NCBI GenBank assembly: GCA_964594075.1
Contig: CAZQKW010000016.1
Span: 1-64,000, forward strand
Length of the DNA: 64,000 nt
Source of the DNA: CAZQKW01 sp964594075
GTDB taxonomy: Bacteria; Desulfobacterota; WTBG01; CAIYCZ01
Reading direction: 5' to 3'
In this document: positions 44,874 to 53,311 of the stretch, piece by piece
Layout: every line of letters begins with the position of its first letter
Numbering within the stretch: position 1 is the stretch's first letter
Program-made: the position numbers and the translations under genes
Notes under the pieces: model-generated
What the model was told of the DNA's origin: nothing
Seen by the model: only the letters and a program-made list of their open reading frames with translations
Database searches by the model: none

Positions 44874-46157
44874 CTATGCCTGTTTGATTGCCCGATATGC
44901 AATATCCCGGCGAAAGTGCATTCCCTGCCAGTGGATTTTATTAACTGCCTGATACGCGCGCTGCACAGCATCCGCTATAGAAATTCCCCATGCAGTAACG
45001 CCCAGCACTCGGCCCCCGTCGGTTACCACCTGGCCGTCGCGGAGTGCTGTTCCGGCATGAAAAACAACCGAGTCCGGCACCTGGGCAGCCTCCATCAGGC
45101 CCAAAATCGGGTAACCTTTTTCATATTTATCAGGATATCCGCCAGACGCCAGAACAACACACACGGCAGGCCGTTGGTCCCACTCGATAGTAATTTCAGA
45201 GAGACGTTCGTCAATAATTGCCTGCATTATATCTACCAGATCTGTTTTGAGTCTCACTAAAAGGGGCTGGGTTTCAGGATCGCCGAATCGCACGTTAAAC
45301 TCCAAGACATACGGATTGTCGCGGTCTATCATAAGGCCGGCATAAATCACCCCCTTGTAACGTATCCCTTCTTCACGCAGGGCTGCAATTAACGGGCGCA
45401 TAATAGTCTGCATTATCTTTTCTTCAAGAGCCGCAGTTATTACCGGGGCAGGGGAGTAAGCACCCATGCCGCCGGTGTTGGGACCCCGATCTCCTTCAAA
45501 CACGCGTTTATGATCCTGCGAAGAGGGCATCGGGATTATGCTCGTGCCATCGGTGAAACATATAAATGAAGCCTCCTCGCCAAATAAGAATTGTTCGGCG
45601 ACAATTTTTGATCCCGCCGCGCCAAATTCGCATTGTATCATGATGCGGTCAACTGCAGCGAGCGCGTCTTCAACCGTGAGAGAGGGAAACACCCCCTTGC
45701 CGGCAGCCAGTCCGTCTGCCTTTATCACAACCGGTATGCTATTGCCCTTCAGCAGATAATCTCTTGCGGCAGTTGCATCGGCAAACACGGTAAAGGCTGC
45801 CGTAGGAATGGCGTACTTTTGCATAATTTCTTTAGCAAAAATTTTGCTTCCCTCAAGGCGCGCAGCTTTTTGTGCAGGCCCAAAGATGCGCAATCCCTCT
45901 TTTTCAAACACATCAACGATGCCAAGCGTCAAAGGCAATTCAGGGCCTACCACAGTCAAATCAACAGCGTTTTTAACAGCAAAGCGACGCAGCGCTGATA
46001 TGTCCGAAGGCTCAATGGCAACACATTCAGCAAGCTCTGCTATGCCGACATTGCCCGGCGCGCAATAGATTTTAGCAACGCGTGGACTTTGTGCTATTTT
46101 CCAGGCAAGAGCATGTTCCCGTCCCCCGCCGCCAACAATAAGAACCCTGATACCCAT
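44874..46157 (-). CDS. purD: Phosphoribosylamine--glycine ligase
   Basis: ATP-grasp enzyme that makes glycinamide ribonucleotide. Seen in 427 residues: 'VLIVGGGGREHALAWKIAQS', 'IKADGLAAGKGV', 'EASFICFTDGTSIIPMPSSQDHKR', 'GPNTGGMGAYSPAPV', 'GVIYAGLMI' and 'VLEFNVRFGDPETQPLL'. Complete. Lies 22 bp after the IMP cyclohydrolase gene. Confidence 0.97.
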   Translation of the reverse strand: MGIRVLIVGGGGREHALAWKIAQSPRVAKIYCAPGNVGIAELAECVAIEPSDISALRRFAVKNAVDLTVVGPELPLTLGIVDVFEKEGLRIFGPAQKAARLEGSKIFAKEIMQKYAIPTAAFTVFADATAARDYLLKGNSIPVVIKADGLAAGKGVFPSLTVEDALAAVDRIMIQCEFGAAGSKIVAEQFLFGEEASFICFTDGTSIIPMPSSQDHKRVFEGDRGPNTGGMGAYSPAPVITAALEEKIMQTIMRPLIAALREEGIRYKGVIYAGLMIDRDNPYVLEFNVRFGDPETQPLLVRLKTDLVDIMQAIIDERLSEITIEWDQRPAVCVVLASGGYPDKYEKGYPILGLMEAAQVPDSVVFHAGTALRDGQVVTDGGRVLGVTAWGISIADAVQRAYQAVNKIHWQGMHFRRDIAYRAIKQA

Positions 46158-46178
46158 TTCATCACCGCAAGGGTTGTT

Positions 46179-46769
46179 TTATACCTTTTGCAGATATGCA
46201 GTTATTGCCGCGTCATATTGAGCAGTTCTTTGAAATACTTTTTTGGCAAGATAAAAATTGGTTGCCGCAGAGACGCATCCGTCATGGTGCTGCATTTCCG
46301 AAATAACCAAGGGGTAGTCAGCGGGATCAATAAGAACTGTTACATCCTCATAGTTTTTGGCTGCCGAGCGAAGCATGGTTGGACCGCCAATGTCAATATT
46401 TTCAATAGCATCTTCCAGAGTGCACTGTTTTTTGGCAATAGTCTCCTCAAACGGATACAGATTAACAACGACCATATCAATCGGTTCTATCCCGTATTCC
46501 TGCATTTTTTTGACATGTTCAGGGTTTGAACGCCTGCCAAGCAGACCGCCATGCACTTTAGGATGCAGCGTTTTTACCCGGCCGTCAAGCATTTCAGGAA
46601 AACCCGTGTATTCTGAAATATCTTTTACCTTAATTCCTGCTTCGCGCAATGATTTTGCCGTTCCGCCGGTTGAGAGAATTTCAACATTAAATTTGCTTAA
46701 TTCCCGTGCAAATTCGACAATGCCGCTTTTGTTGGAGACGCTCACGATTGCTTTTTTGATTTTTGCCAT
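46179..46769 (-). CDS. Stand-alone IMP cyclohydrolase (N-terminal PurH domain)
   Basis: A 196-residue protein covering only the IMP cyclohydrolase (MGS-like) half of bifunctional PurH. Seen: 'KAIVSVSNKSGIVEFARELS', 'STGGTAKSLREAGI', 'GFPEMLDGRVKTLHPKVHGGLL', 'VVVNLYPFEETI', 'ENIDIGGPTMLRSAAKNY' and 'FQRTAQYDAAITAYL'. The AICAR transformylase half (about 320 residues) is absent, and purD follows within 22 bp, so this is not an interrupted gene. The formyl-transfer step must be encoded elsewhere. AAAGGAAA precedes the ATG. Confidence 0.92.
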   Translation of the reverse strand: MAKIKKAIVSVSNKSGIVEFARELSKFNVEILSTGGTAKSLREAGIKVKDISEYTGFPEMLDGRVKTLHPKVHGGLLGRRSNPEHVKKMQEYGIEPIDMVVVNLYPFEETIAKKQCTLEDAIENIDIGGPTMLRSAAKNYEDVTVLIDPADYPLVISEMQHHDGCVSAATNFYLAKKVFQRTAQYDAAITAYLQKV

Positions 46770-46828
46770 AATACATTTCCTTTCTTGTGATTAACTAAGC
46801 ATTCTGCCATGCGTAGTGACCATGGCGC

Positions 46829-47953
46829 TTAGCAGCCGTTCACATAATGGCGCGGGACTCGGCCGCTGATTCCGCACAGAATTTCGTAGGGTATGGAGTG
46901 CGCCGTTTCTGCCAGCTCATGTGCAGTAATAATCTCGCTGCCCTGCGCGCCCAGCAATACTACTTCATCATGCAGTTGCACGGACGGTATATCCGTCACA
47001 TCAATCATCGTCATATCCATACACACGACGCCCACTACCGGGGCTCTTCGGCCGTGGATTAACACCGTTGCTTTGTTTGAGAAATGCCTGGTGAAACCAT
47101 CCGCGTAACCAATTGGTATGGTTGCAATGAGGCTGTCGCGCTGGGCAATAAAAGTTCTCCGGTAACTGATACTATAACCGGCGGGAACTTTTTTTAACGA
47201 CATTATTTTTGACTTTAGACTTAAAACAGGTTTCAGGTTTTCAGCCAGAGACGGAGACGGACCGATTCCGTAAAGCATAATGCCCGGGCGTATCAGATTG
47301 AACGTCGTGGCTAACCCGCGTATGAGGGCAGCACTATTGGCACAGTGCAGGTGTGTTGGAGAAAATCCCATTTCCCGGACCTTTTTTATCAGCGCAGCAA
47401 ACAATTCAATCTGCTCCCGGGTGAAGGTTGTTGCGCTCTCATTGCAGGCGTCTGCTGTGGAAAAATGGCTCAACAGGCCGTCAACCTGCAGGTTCTGGCA
47501 CTCCTTCAGGCTGCTAAAAAAAGCTTCAACATCATCCGGTAAGATGCCCACTCTACCCATGCCGGTGTCAAGCTTAACATGCACCTTTATGCTGATGCCA
47601 TTTTGTGCGGCACGCGCATTCAGAACTCGGGCAATTTCCATGTCAAAAATTACCGGCATAAGGTCATATTTTAAAACTTCATCTTCCTGTCCCGGGAATA
47701 TCCCTCCCATGAGCAGTAAGCTGCTTTTAATGCCGGCGGTGCGGAGTTCCGCCGCCTCTTCGCAGGTAGCAACCCCGAGGAAGTCAACGCCGCACTTTTC
47801 CAGCTCCCGTGATATTCTTACCGCACCATGGCCATACGCGTTGGCTTTAACAACTGCAAGAATCCGGCGCGCAGGACCGGCAAGTTCAGTCACGTATTGG
47901 TAGTTGTGGCGCAGGGCAGCAAGATCAATTTCCGCAATAGTTGGTCTGTGCAT
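46829..47953 (-). CDS. alr: Alanine racemase
   Basis: PLP enzyme supplying D-alanine for peptidoglycan. Seen in 374 residues: 'AEIDLAALRHNYQYV', the PLP lysine in 'AVVKANAYGHGAVRIS', 'VHVKLDTGMGRVG', 'RPGIMLYGIGPS' and 'IPIGYADGFTRHFS', followed by 'GVVCMDMTMIDVTDI'. AGGA lies before the ATG. First gene of the minus-strand purine run. Confidence 0.96.
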   Translation of the reverse strand: MHRPTIAEIDLAALRHNYQYVTELAGPARRILAVVKANAYGHGAVRISRELEKCGVDFLGVATCEEAAELRTAGIKSSLLLMGGIFPGQEDEVLKYDLMPVIFDMEIARVLNARAAQNGISIKVHVKLDTGMGRVGILPDDVEAFFSSLKECQNLQVDGLLSHFSTADACNESATTFTREQIELFAALIKKVREMGFSPTHLHCANSAALIRGLATTFNLIRPGIMLYGIGPSPSLAENLKPVLSLKSKIMSLKKVPAGYSISYRRTFIAQRDSLIATIPIGYADGFTRHFSNKATVLIHGRRAPVVGVVCMDMTMIDVTDIPSVQLHDEVVLLGAQGSEIITAHELAETAHSIPYEILCGISGRVPRHYVNGC

Positions 47954-48052
47954 GATGTCCTAATTTAGAAAAAAGAAAACATTTTTTCTACCATCAAAAC
48001 TGTGATAAGTAAAGATTAAACAGAATAGAACTTTCCCCAAAAATTAACCATA

Positions 48053-48130
48053 AATTTGTGTTGCGGCGATAAAAACCCTCAGACGCGTCTTTATCACCAT
48101 CAATAAAAATATTTTGGCGAAAGTCCTGCA
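48053..48130 (+). repeat. Dispersed intergenic repeat, copy D
   Basis: Between the divergent alr and rsmE genes. It matches the right half of copy A: ttgtgttg, gcgat, aaaccc, agacgcgtctttatc, ATCAATAAAAATATTTTGG, then gaaagtcctg. Same orientation as copy A. Confidence 0.65.
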
Positions 48131-48165
48131 AAAAGTACAATTTTTTACTTTGTGGCTTCACCCGT

Positions 48166-48906
48166 ATGGCGCGATTCTTTGTGGACAAAAAAGATGTCAA
48201 GGAAGATTATATTACCATAGCAGGTTCCGAAGCGCATCATATTGGAACAGTACTTCGGTTGGGCATCAACGACGAAATATCCCTGTTTGACCAGAATGGC
48301 ACTGAGTACCGAGGCATAATAGTTGAAAAATCGCGCCGCACAATTCGCGTCAAAATAAAAAATAAGACGCCGTGTGGATATGAAGCCCCAATCAGTATCG
48401 TGTTGGGCCAGTCACTCGTCAAAGGGAAGAAAATGGATATTATTGTCCAAAAAGCGACGGAACTGGGGGCCGCGGCGATAATTCCATTCTGCTCAATGCG
48501 CAGCATACCTCGTATTGATGAACGGAGCGCCACCGAAAAAGTGGCGCACTGGCAAAAAATTGCTGTTGAGGCTGCTAAGCAGTCGGGAAGACTTCCTGCG
48601 CCGCAGGTTGAACCCGTACAAGCGTTTGGGGAACTTATACGCAGAGACTTCAATGGATTTCTGAAAATTATTCTCTGGGAAGAAGAAACAGAACGAGCTT
48701 TAAATGCTGTGCTCACACAGAACCCAGACCACACGTCGCTGCTCTGTTTAGTTGGACCGGAGGGAGGCTTTGCCCCGGAAGAGGTTAATTCTGCGATGCG
48801 TCACGGGTTTATTCCGGTCTCTCTGGGAAAGGCTATTCTGCGGACAGAAACTGCGAGCATTGCCCTGTTGGCAATTCTTCAGTATGAAGCAGGAGTGTTG
48901 GGGTGA
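48166..48906 (+). CDS. rsmE: 16S rRNA (uracil(1498)-N(3))-methyltransferase
   Basis: SPOUT-fold methyltransferase (246 residues) that methylates U1498 of 16S rRNA using SAM. Seen: 'ITIAGSEAHHIGTVLRLGINDEISLFDQNG' (PUA-like N-terminus, in parts), 'LGQSLVKGKKMDIIVQKATELG', 'KIAVEAAKQSGRLPAPQV', and the knot signature 'LVGPEGGFAPEEVN', 'SLGKAILRTETASIALLAIL'. No clear ribosome site. Confidence 0.94.
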   Translation: MARFFVDKKDVKEDYITIAGSEAHHIGTVLRLGINDEISLFDQNGTEYRGIIVEKSRRTIRVKIKNKTPCGYEAPISIVLGQSLVKGKKMDIIVQKATELGAAAIIPFCSMRSIPRIDERSATEKVAHWQKIAVEAAKQSGRLPAPQVEPVQAFGELIRRDFNGFLKIILWEEETERALNAVLTQNPDHTSLLCLVGPEGGFAPEEVNSAMRHGFIPVSLGKAILRTETASIALLAILQYEAGVLG

Positions 48907-48953
48907 TCAGATTTGTTAAGTTATTAAGAGGTCTTTAAAACGAGGTATCCAAA

Positions 48954-49757
48954 ATGAAATGCCCACAGTGCGGTTTTGTAAGTTTTAATGGACTGGCGCA
49001 ATGCAAAAAATGCGGCGTGCCCTTCAAAGAACCTGCGGCCACAGCTTCTAATGAGCGCGAAGCCCCGAAGCAATCTCAAGAAGAATATTCCCAAGAAGAA
49101 TATTCCGCAGACCCTGCTGCCACACTTCCGCCTCACTGGTCAGAAACCATTCAATCAATTAAGAAAGAACTTGAGGAAATTGAGGGAGCGCCGGTTGATA
49201 AACAATCTCACATGATGAATGGCTCTTCGGAGGAGCCACAAAAGTGCCACACCCCACCTGCACCCAGTGAAACACACACACCGGCTCCTGCGCCATTGTT
49301 TGAACGCAACATTGTGCTCACCCCGAAGGGTGGTTTTTTACTCAGATTACTTGCCTATCTCATTGACACAATCGTGCTTATGATCATCATCCTGCTATTA
49401 ATCGTGTCGGCAATGATGGCGCTCAAAAGAGGCACAGTAATGTGGCATCAGGCGGATATCATAGAAATAATGAGTGTATATATGCCCGCTTTTATGATTG
49501 CTGCACTGTTGATTGAAATATTTTATTTTACCTATTGTCACGGCGTTACGGGACAGACTGTTGGCAAATGGGTTTGCGGTCTTAGAGTGGTAAATAAAAA
49601 TGCGGAATCGCTCGGCTTGGGACGGGCGTTTGTGAGATGGCTTGGCTACTGGGTTTCCAGTTTATTTTTTGGTCTTGGTTTTATGTGGATTATCTTTAGC
49701 AAACAGAAACAAGGATGGCATGATAAAATTGCCGGCAGTTATGTGATACGGGTTTGA
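48954..49757 (+). CDS. Zinc-ribbon plus RDD-family membrane protein
   Basis: A 267-residue protein: N-terminal zinc ribbon (CPQCG at 3-7 and CKKCG at 20-24), a long hydrophilic Pro/Glu/Ser-rich linker with the tandem SQEEYSQEEYS, then an RDD domain from about 120 with two or three membrane helices ('LLAYLIDTIVLMIIILLLIV', 'YMPAFMIAALLIEIFYFTY') and 'GQTVGKWVCGLRVV', 'WHDKIAGSYVIRV'. RDD proteins are membrane proteins of mixed or unknown function. GAGGT precedes the ATG. Follows rsmE by 47 bp. Confidence 0.88.
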   Translation: MKCPQCGFVSFNGLAQCKKCGVPFKEPAATASNEREAPKQSQEEYSQEEYSADPAATLPPHWSETIQSIKKELEEIEGAPVDKQSHMMNGSSEEPQKCHTPPAPSETHTPAPAPLFERNIVLTPKGGFLLRLLAYLIDTIVLMIIILLLIVSAMMALKRGTVMWHQADIIEIMSVYMPAFMIAALLIEIFYFTYCHGVTGQTVGKWVCGLRVVNKNAESLGLGRAFVRWLGYWVSSLFFGLGFMWIIFSKQKQGWHDKIAGSYVIRV

Positions 49758-49823
49758 AATATATATTTAATTTTAACCGTCGCGGCGGTGCGGGGAGAAG
49801 CAGAACAGATGCTGTTCAGATAA

Positions 49824-50738
49824 TCACATAGTGGTTAGCAAGAATGTTACCAGATTAGCGTTACTGTTAGTTATGTTAAGCTTTTTACGTATATGTTCCC
49901 GATGACGGTTAATGGTTGCCAGTGACACGCCTTGCACCTCGGCTATCTCCTTGGTGCGCATGCCATTTCTAATCATATTGCAAATTTTAATTTCTGTCGG
50001 CGTCAATGATTGATACTTCTGTGACAGTTGATTTATAAAAGGCGCCGTAATTTCCTCAAGATTGGATTTCAACAACGCGACATAACGTCGCTGGTCCTTG
50101 GGTATCTCCAGCATCAGGGCATTAAGAATAGGCATCAGAATTTTTTCAATATTCGCCTGAATATTCTTCTGCGTTTCCTTTTTTTCCTCCTCAATACGAG
50201 CCAGCACCGCTCGCAAGGCGGCGTTTGTTTCCTGCAAAGCTTTGCGTTCAAGCGTTAGTTGTTTGTTTATTTCCTGAAGCTCTTTTTCCGCCGCTATACG
50301 CATTGCTATAGTGCCAATACGCTCGGCAACAGCATCAAGGAGTGCGCGCTCCTCTTTAAGAAAAGGGCCTTCATCAGCAGCAGGCCGCTCTTCAAGATAA
50401 AAAATGGCAACTTCCCCGACAGGTTCATTATAGGTTGTGATCTGCGCTGATTGGCGCCATTTAGTTACTTTAAATTCTCTGCTTTTAAAAATCTTGTCCT
50501 CAAAAAGTATCCGCGCACAGGTAATTTCGGGATATTGCCAAGACAGGGGCAAGAAATTGACGAGTTTTTGCAAAAAGTCATCTATTGAATCGCTATAACG
50601 GTCTGCCAGTTGAGACATGCCATATAAACAGTTTAATTCCTTAATCCGTTCGCGCAATGCGATGGCCACTTTTTCAGGATCTGTTTCTTCAATTTGATTT
50701 ATGCGCCAGAAAAACGTCGGATCATCATGCGCCTTCAT
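49824..50738 (-). CDS. GAF-domain LuxR-type transcriptional regulator
   Basis: A 304-residue regulator: GAF-like sensory domain about 25-165 ('IKELNCLYGMSQLADRY', 'LSWQYPEITCARILFEDK', 'VGEVAIFYLEERP', 'GPFLKEERALLDAVAERIG'), a coiled coil about 165-215, and a LuxR/FixJ helix-turn-helix at the C-terminus ('LTPTEIKICNMIRNGMRTKEIAEVQGVSLATINRHREHIRKKLNI' in parts). No receiver domain or phosphoacceptor is seen, so a small ligand or partner may be sensed. GGAGGG precedes ATG 50738. Divergent from the NuoEFG-like operon over 233 bp, so that operon is a likely target. Confidence 0.87.
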   Translation of the reverse strand: MKAHDDPTFFWRINQIEETDPEKVAIALRERIKELNCLYGMSQLADRYSDSIDDFLQKLVNFLPLSWQYPEITCARILFEDKIFKSREFKVTKWRQSAQITTYNEPVGEVAIFYLEERPAADEGPFLKEERALLDAVAERIGTIAMRIAAEKELQEINKQLTLERKALQETNAALRAVLARIEEEKKETQKNIQANIEKILMPILNALMLEIPKDQRRYVALLKSNLEEITAPFINQLSQKYQSLTPTEIKICNMIRNGMRTKEIAEVQGVSLATINRHREHIRKKLNITNSNANLVTFLLTTM

Positions 50739-50827
50739 TGTATTTCCCTCCAGAATCATTTGTTTCATGAGCTACTACTTCATTTGCGATGATTTGCTGC
50801 CGCGCAATAGGTATTTTTTATTAGTAT

Positions 50828-50899
50828 TATATAGGCATAATATAACAATATTTTATACCAATAATATATAGGCAATAAATAGGACATTATATAGTATTT
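50828..50899. promoter_or_regulatory. AT-rich control region with repeated TATATAGGCA
   Basis: TATATAGGCA occurs at 50828-50837 and 50865-50874 (37-bp period) with a weaker third relative (ATTATATAGTATTT) at about 50886. It lies between the LuxR-type regulator and the nuoE-like gene and could hold regulator sites or a promoter. Confidence 0.35.
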
Positions 50900-50971
50900 A
50901 CAATAGCAATGTTAGCGCCTAAGGTATCACTGGTCAAGCATAATTTCCATTAAAAAAGGAGAAAAATAAAT

Positions 50972-51454
50972 ATGTCAACAGTTCCGCTTGAATCAATACT
51001 TGAAGGTCGCAGAAGCCAGCCTCAGCAGCTTATTGAAGTTTTGCAAGATGTGCAGGAAAACTATGGATACATACCCGAAGATGTCATGAGGTCGGTGTCC
51101 AAACATCTTGGCGTGCCTCTAATGGAAGTTTACCGCGTTGCCAATTTTTATAAAGCATTTTCTTTAAAACCACGCGGTAAGAACCTCATAACAGTCTGTA
51201 TGGGAACTGCCTGTCATGTGCGTGGCGCGCATCTTCTTCTTGACCAGGTGCTTGGACAGCTTGGACTTGCGCCTGGGGCAACCACTGAAGATGGCGAATT
51301 TACCATTGAGCGTGTTAATTGTCTGGGTGCCTGTGCGCTGGGTCCGGTTGTCGTGCATAATGGGAATTACCATCACCACATCACGCCTAACAAGTTGCGG
51401 AAATTAATAACGTCACTCCGCAGCGCCAGCACAGAGGAGACAGCCCATGCCTAA
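50972..51454 (+). CDS. NADH dehydrogenase-like 2Fe-2S subunit (NuoE/HydC/HndA type)
   Basis: A 160-residue thioredoxin-like [2Fe-2S] protein. Seen: 'QLIEVLQDVQENYGYIPEDVMRSVSKHLGVPLMEVYRVANFY' (in parts) and the four cluster cysteines in 'CMGTACHVRGA' and 'VNCLGACALGPV'. It pairs with the NuoF-like flavoprotein next to it, taking electrons from FMN. AAGGAG precedes the ATG; the end overlaps the nuoF-like gene by 8 bp. The family occurs in complex I, bifurcating hydrogenases and formate dehydrogenases. Confidence 0.92.
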   Translation: MSTVPLESILEGRRSQPQQLIEVLQDVQENYGYIPEDVMRSVSKHLGVPLMEVYRVANFYKAFSLKPRGKNLITVCMGTACHVRGAHLLLDQVLGQLGLAPGATTEDGEFTIERVNCLGACALGPVVVHNGNYHHHITPNKLRKLITSLRSASTEETAHA

Positions 51455-53300
51455 ACTTAAGACAGCACCTGATTTGGAATTATTTCGAGCCGCATTGCAC
51501 CAAGAACGCGCGCGCTTCCCGGTTACAATCACAATCTGCGGCGGAACAGGGTGTCAGGCATCACAATCTAAATCGGTCTTTCAGGCGCTAAAGCAGGAAC
51601 TCGGCGCGCACGGTTTAGATAAACGCGTATGGGTGCGGCGGTCGGGTTGCCACGGCTTCTGTGAACAGGGGCCGCTTATGGTTATTGAACCGTCCAACAT
51701 TTTTTACTGCCATATTACCCCGGATGATGTGCCGGACATTGTGCAGCAAACACTTCGCAATAATGTAATCATCGAAAAACTGCTTTATACAGATCCGATT
51801 TCAGGCAAGAAAATTCAGACTGAAGCAGAAATTCCATTCTACAGGTCACAGGAGCGACTGTTGCTTTCGCAGAACAGACTGGTTGACCCGTGCTCAATTG
51901 ATGACTTTATTGCAGTTGGCGGTTATTCTGCCATCAGTAAGGTCCTCGCAACCATGAAGCCTGAAAAAATTATTGAAACGATTAAAGAATCGGGTTTGCG
52001 AGGGCGAGGTGGCGGCGGTTTTCCTACCGGCCAAAAATGGGCGGAGTGCCGTGCGGCTCTGGGCGACGAGAAATATGTTATTTGTAATGCTGACGAGGGT
52101 GACCCCGGCGCGTATATGGACCGGAGCATTCTTGAGGGAAATCCCCATCTGGTGCTCGAAGGCATGCTGATTGGCGCCTATGCGATAGGCGCTGAATATG
52201 GCTATATTTATGTCCGCAGGGAATATCCGCTGGCGGTTGAGCATGCGCGCACGGCTCTCAAGCAAGCACGGGAATATGGTCTTTTGGGAGAACACATTTT
52301 AGGCTCACCGTTTTCCTTTGACGTGGAAATTGCCAGAGGGGGTGGAGCATTTGTGTGCGGTGAATCAACTGCGCTGATGGCGTCTCTTGAAGGAAAAGTT
52401 GGGGAGCCCCGCCCCAAAGATGTTCATACGGTTGAAGAGGGCTTGTGGAATAAGCCGACAACATTGAATAATGTAGAAACATGGGCAAATGTTCCTTTTA
52501 TAATCAATAACGGATCTGCCTGGTTTGCAGCAAAAGGCACCAGGAATAGCAAAGGCACCAAAATTATTGCCCTCACCGGACATATCAGAAATACGGGGCT
52601 GGTAGAAGTGGCGCTGGGGACATCTCTCAATACGGTTATCTATGATATTGGCGGCGGTCCGGCAAACGGCAAAGCAATAAAGGCGGTTCAGACTGGCGGG
52701 CCTTCCGGCGGGTGCCTGCCGGTCAGCAAATTTGATCTGCCTATTGATTTTGACGCGCTCTATGAGGCAGGTTCAATGGTCGGTTCCGGCGGTATGGTGG
52801 TTATGGATGAGAGCACCTGCATGGTTGATGTGGCAAAATATTTTCTCCAGTTTTTACAGGATGAGTCGTGCGGTAAATGTGTGCCCTGCCGGCTGGGCAT
52901 TGACCGAATGCTTGAGATAATAACCGATATTACTGAAGGGCGCGGCAAACGAGAACAGATTGCGCTGCTCCAGGATCTGGCCGATACTGTGCAACAGACG
53001 TCGCTCTGCGGTTTAGGCAAAACTGCCCCCAATCCGGTTCTTTCAACTCTGCGTTATTTTCCCGAGGAGTATGAGGCGCACGTTATACAAAAACGGTGTC
53101 CAGCAAGGGTTTGCAAGCCGCTGATTACTTTTGCCATAGATGCAGAAAAATGTAGCGGGTGTGGACGGTGTCTTGCTGCGTGTCCCCATGGAGCAATTTC
53201 AGGAGAAAAAAAGCAGGCACATGTCATTAACCCGCAGTCTTGCAACAAATGCGGAATTTGCGCAGAAGAGTGCAAATTTCAGGCTATAACCATCAACTGA
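51447..53300 (+). CDS. NADH-binding FMN/Fe-S subunit (NuoF/HydB/HndC type)
   Basis: A 617-residue flavoprotein. Domains in order: thioredoxin-like [2Fe-2S] N-terminus (about 25-115, 'CGGTGCQAS...CHGFCEQGPL'), NADH/FMN-binding Complex1_51K ('GLRGRGGGGFPTGQKW', 'CNADEGDPGAYMDRS', 'GAGAFVCGESTALMASLEG'-type loop), SLBB, the 4Fe-4S 'ESCGKCVPCRLG...SLCGLG', and two C-terminal ferredoxin motifs (CSGCGRCLAACP, CNKCGICAEECK). The extended ends are typical of the HydB/HndC subunits of soluble hydrogenases, not of complex I NuoF. The GAGGAG site lies within the upstream gene. Confidence 0.94.
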   Translation: MPKLKTAPDLELFRAALHQERARFPVTITICGGTGCQASQSKSVFQALKQELGAHGLDKRVWVRRSGCHGFCEQGPLMVIEPSNIFYCHITPDDVPDIVQQTLRNNVIIEKLLYTDPISGKKIQTEAEIPFYRSQERLLLSQNRLVDPCSIDDFIAVGGYSAISKVLATMKPEKIIETIKESGLRGRGGGGFPTGQKWAECRAALGDEKYVICNADEGDPGAYMDRSILEGNPHLVLEGMLIGAYAIGAEYGYIYVRREYPLAVEHARTALKQAREYGLLGEHILGSPFSFDVEIARGGGAFVCGESTALMASLEGKVGEPRPKDVHTVEEGLWNKPTTLNNVETWANVPFIINNGSAWFAAKGTRNSKGTKIIALTGHIRNTGLVEVALGTSLNTVIYDIGGGPANGKAIKAVQTGGPSGGCLPVSKFDLPIDFDALYEAGSMVGSGGMVVMDESTCMVDVAKYFLQFLQDESCGKCVPCRLGIDRMLEIITDITEGRGKREQIALLQDLADTVQQTSLCGLGKTAPNPVLSTLRYFPEEYEAHVIQKRCPARVCKPLITFAIDAEKCSGCGRCLAACPHGAISGEKKQAHVINPQSCNKCGICAEECKFQAITIN

Positions 53301-53311
53301 TGAGGTCGCCG

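Noticed and set aside
46179..46769. Truncation of purH by frameshift
   Set aside because: No AICAR transformylase sequence follows; purD begins 22 bp downstream.
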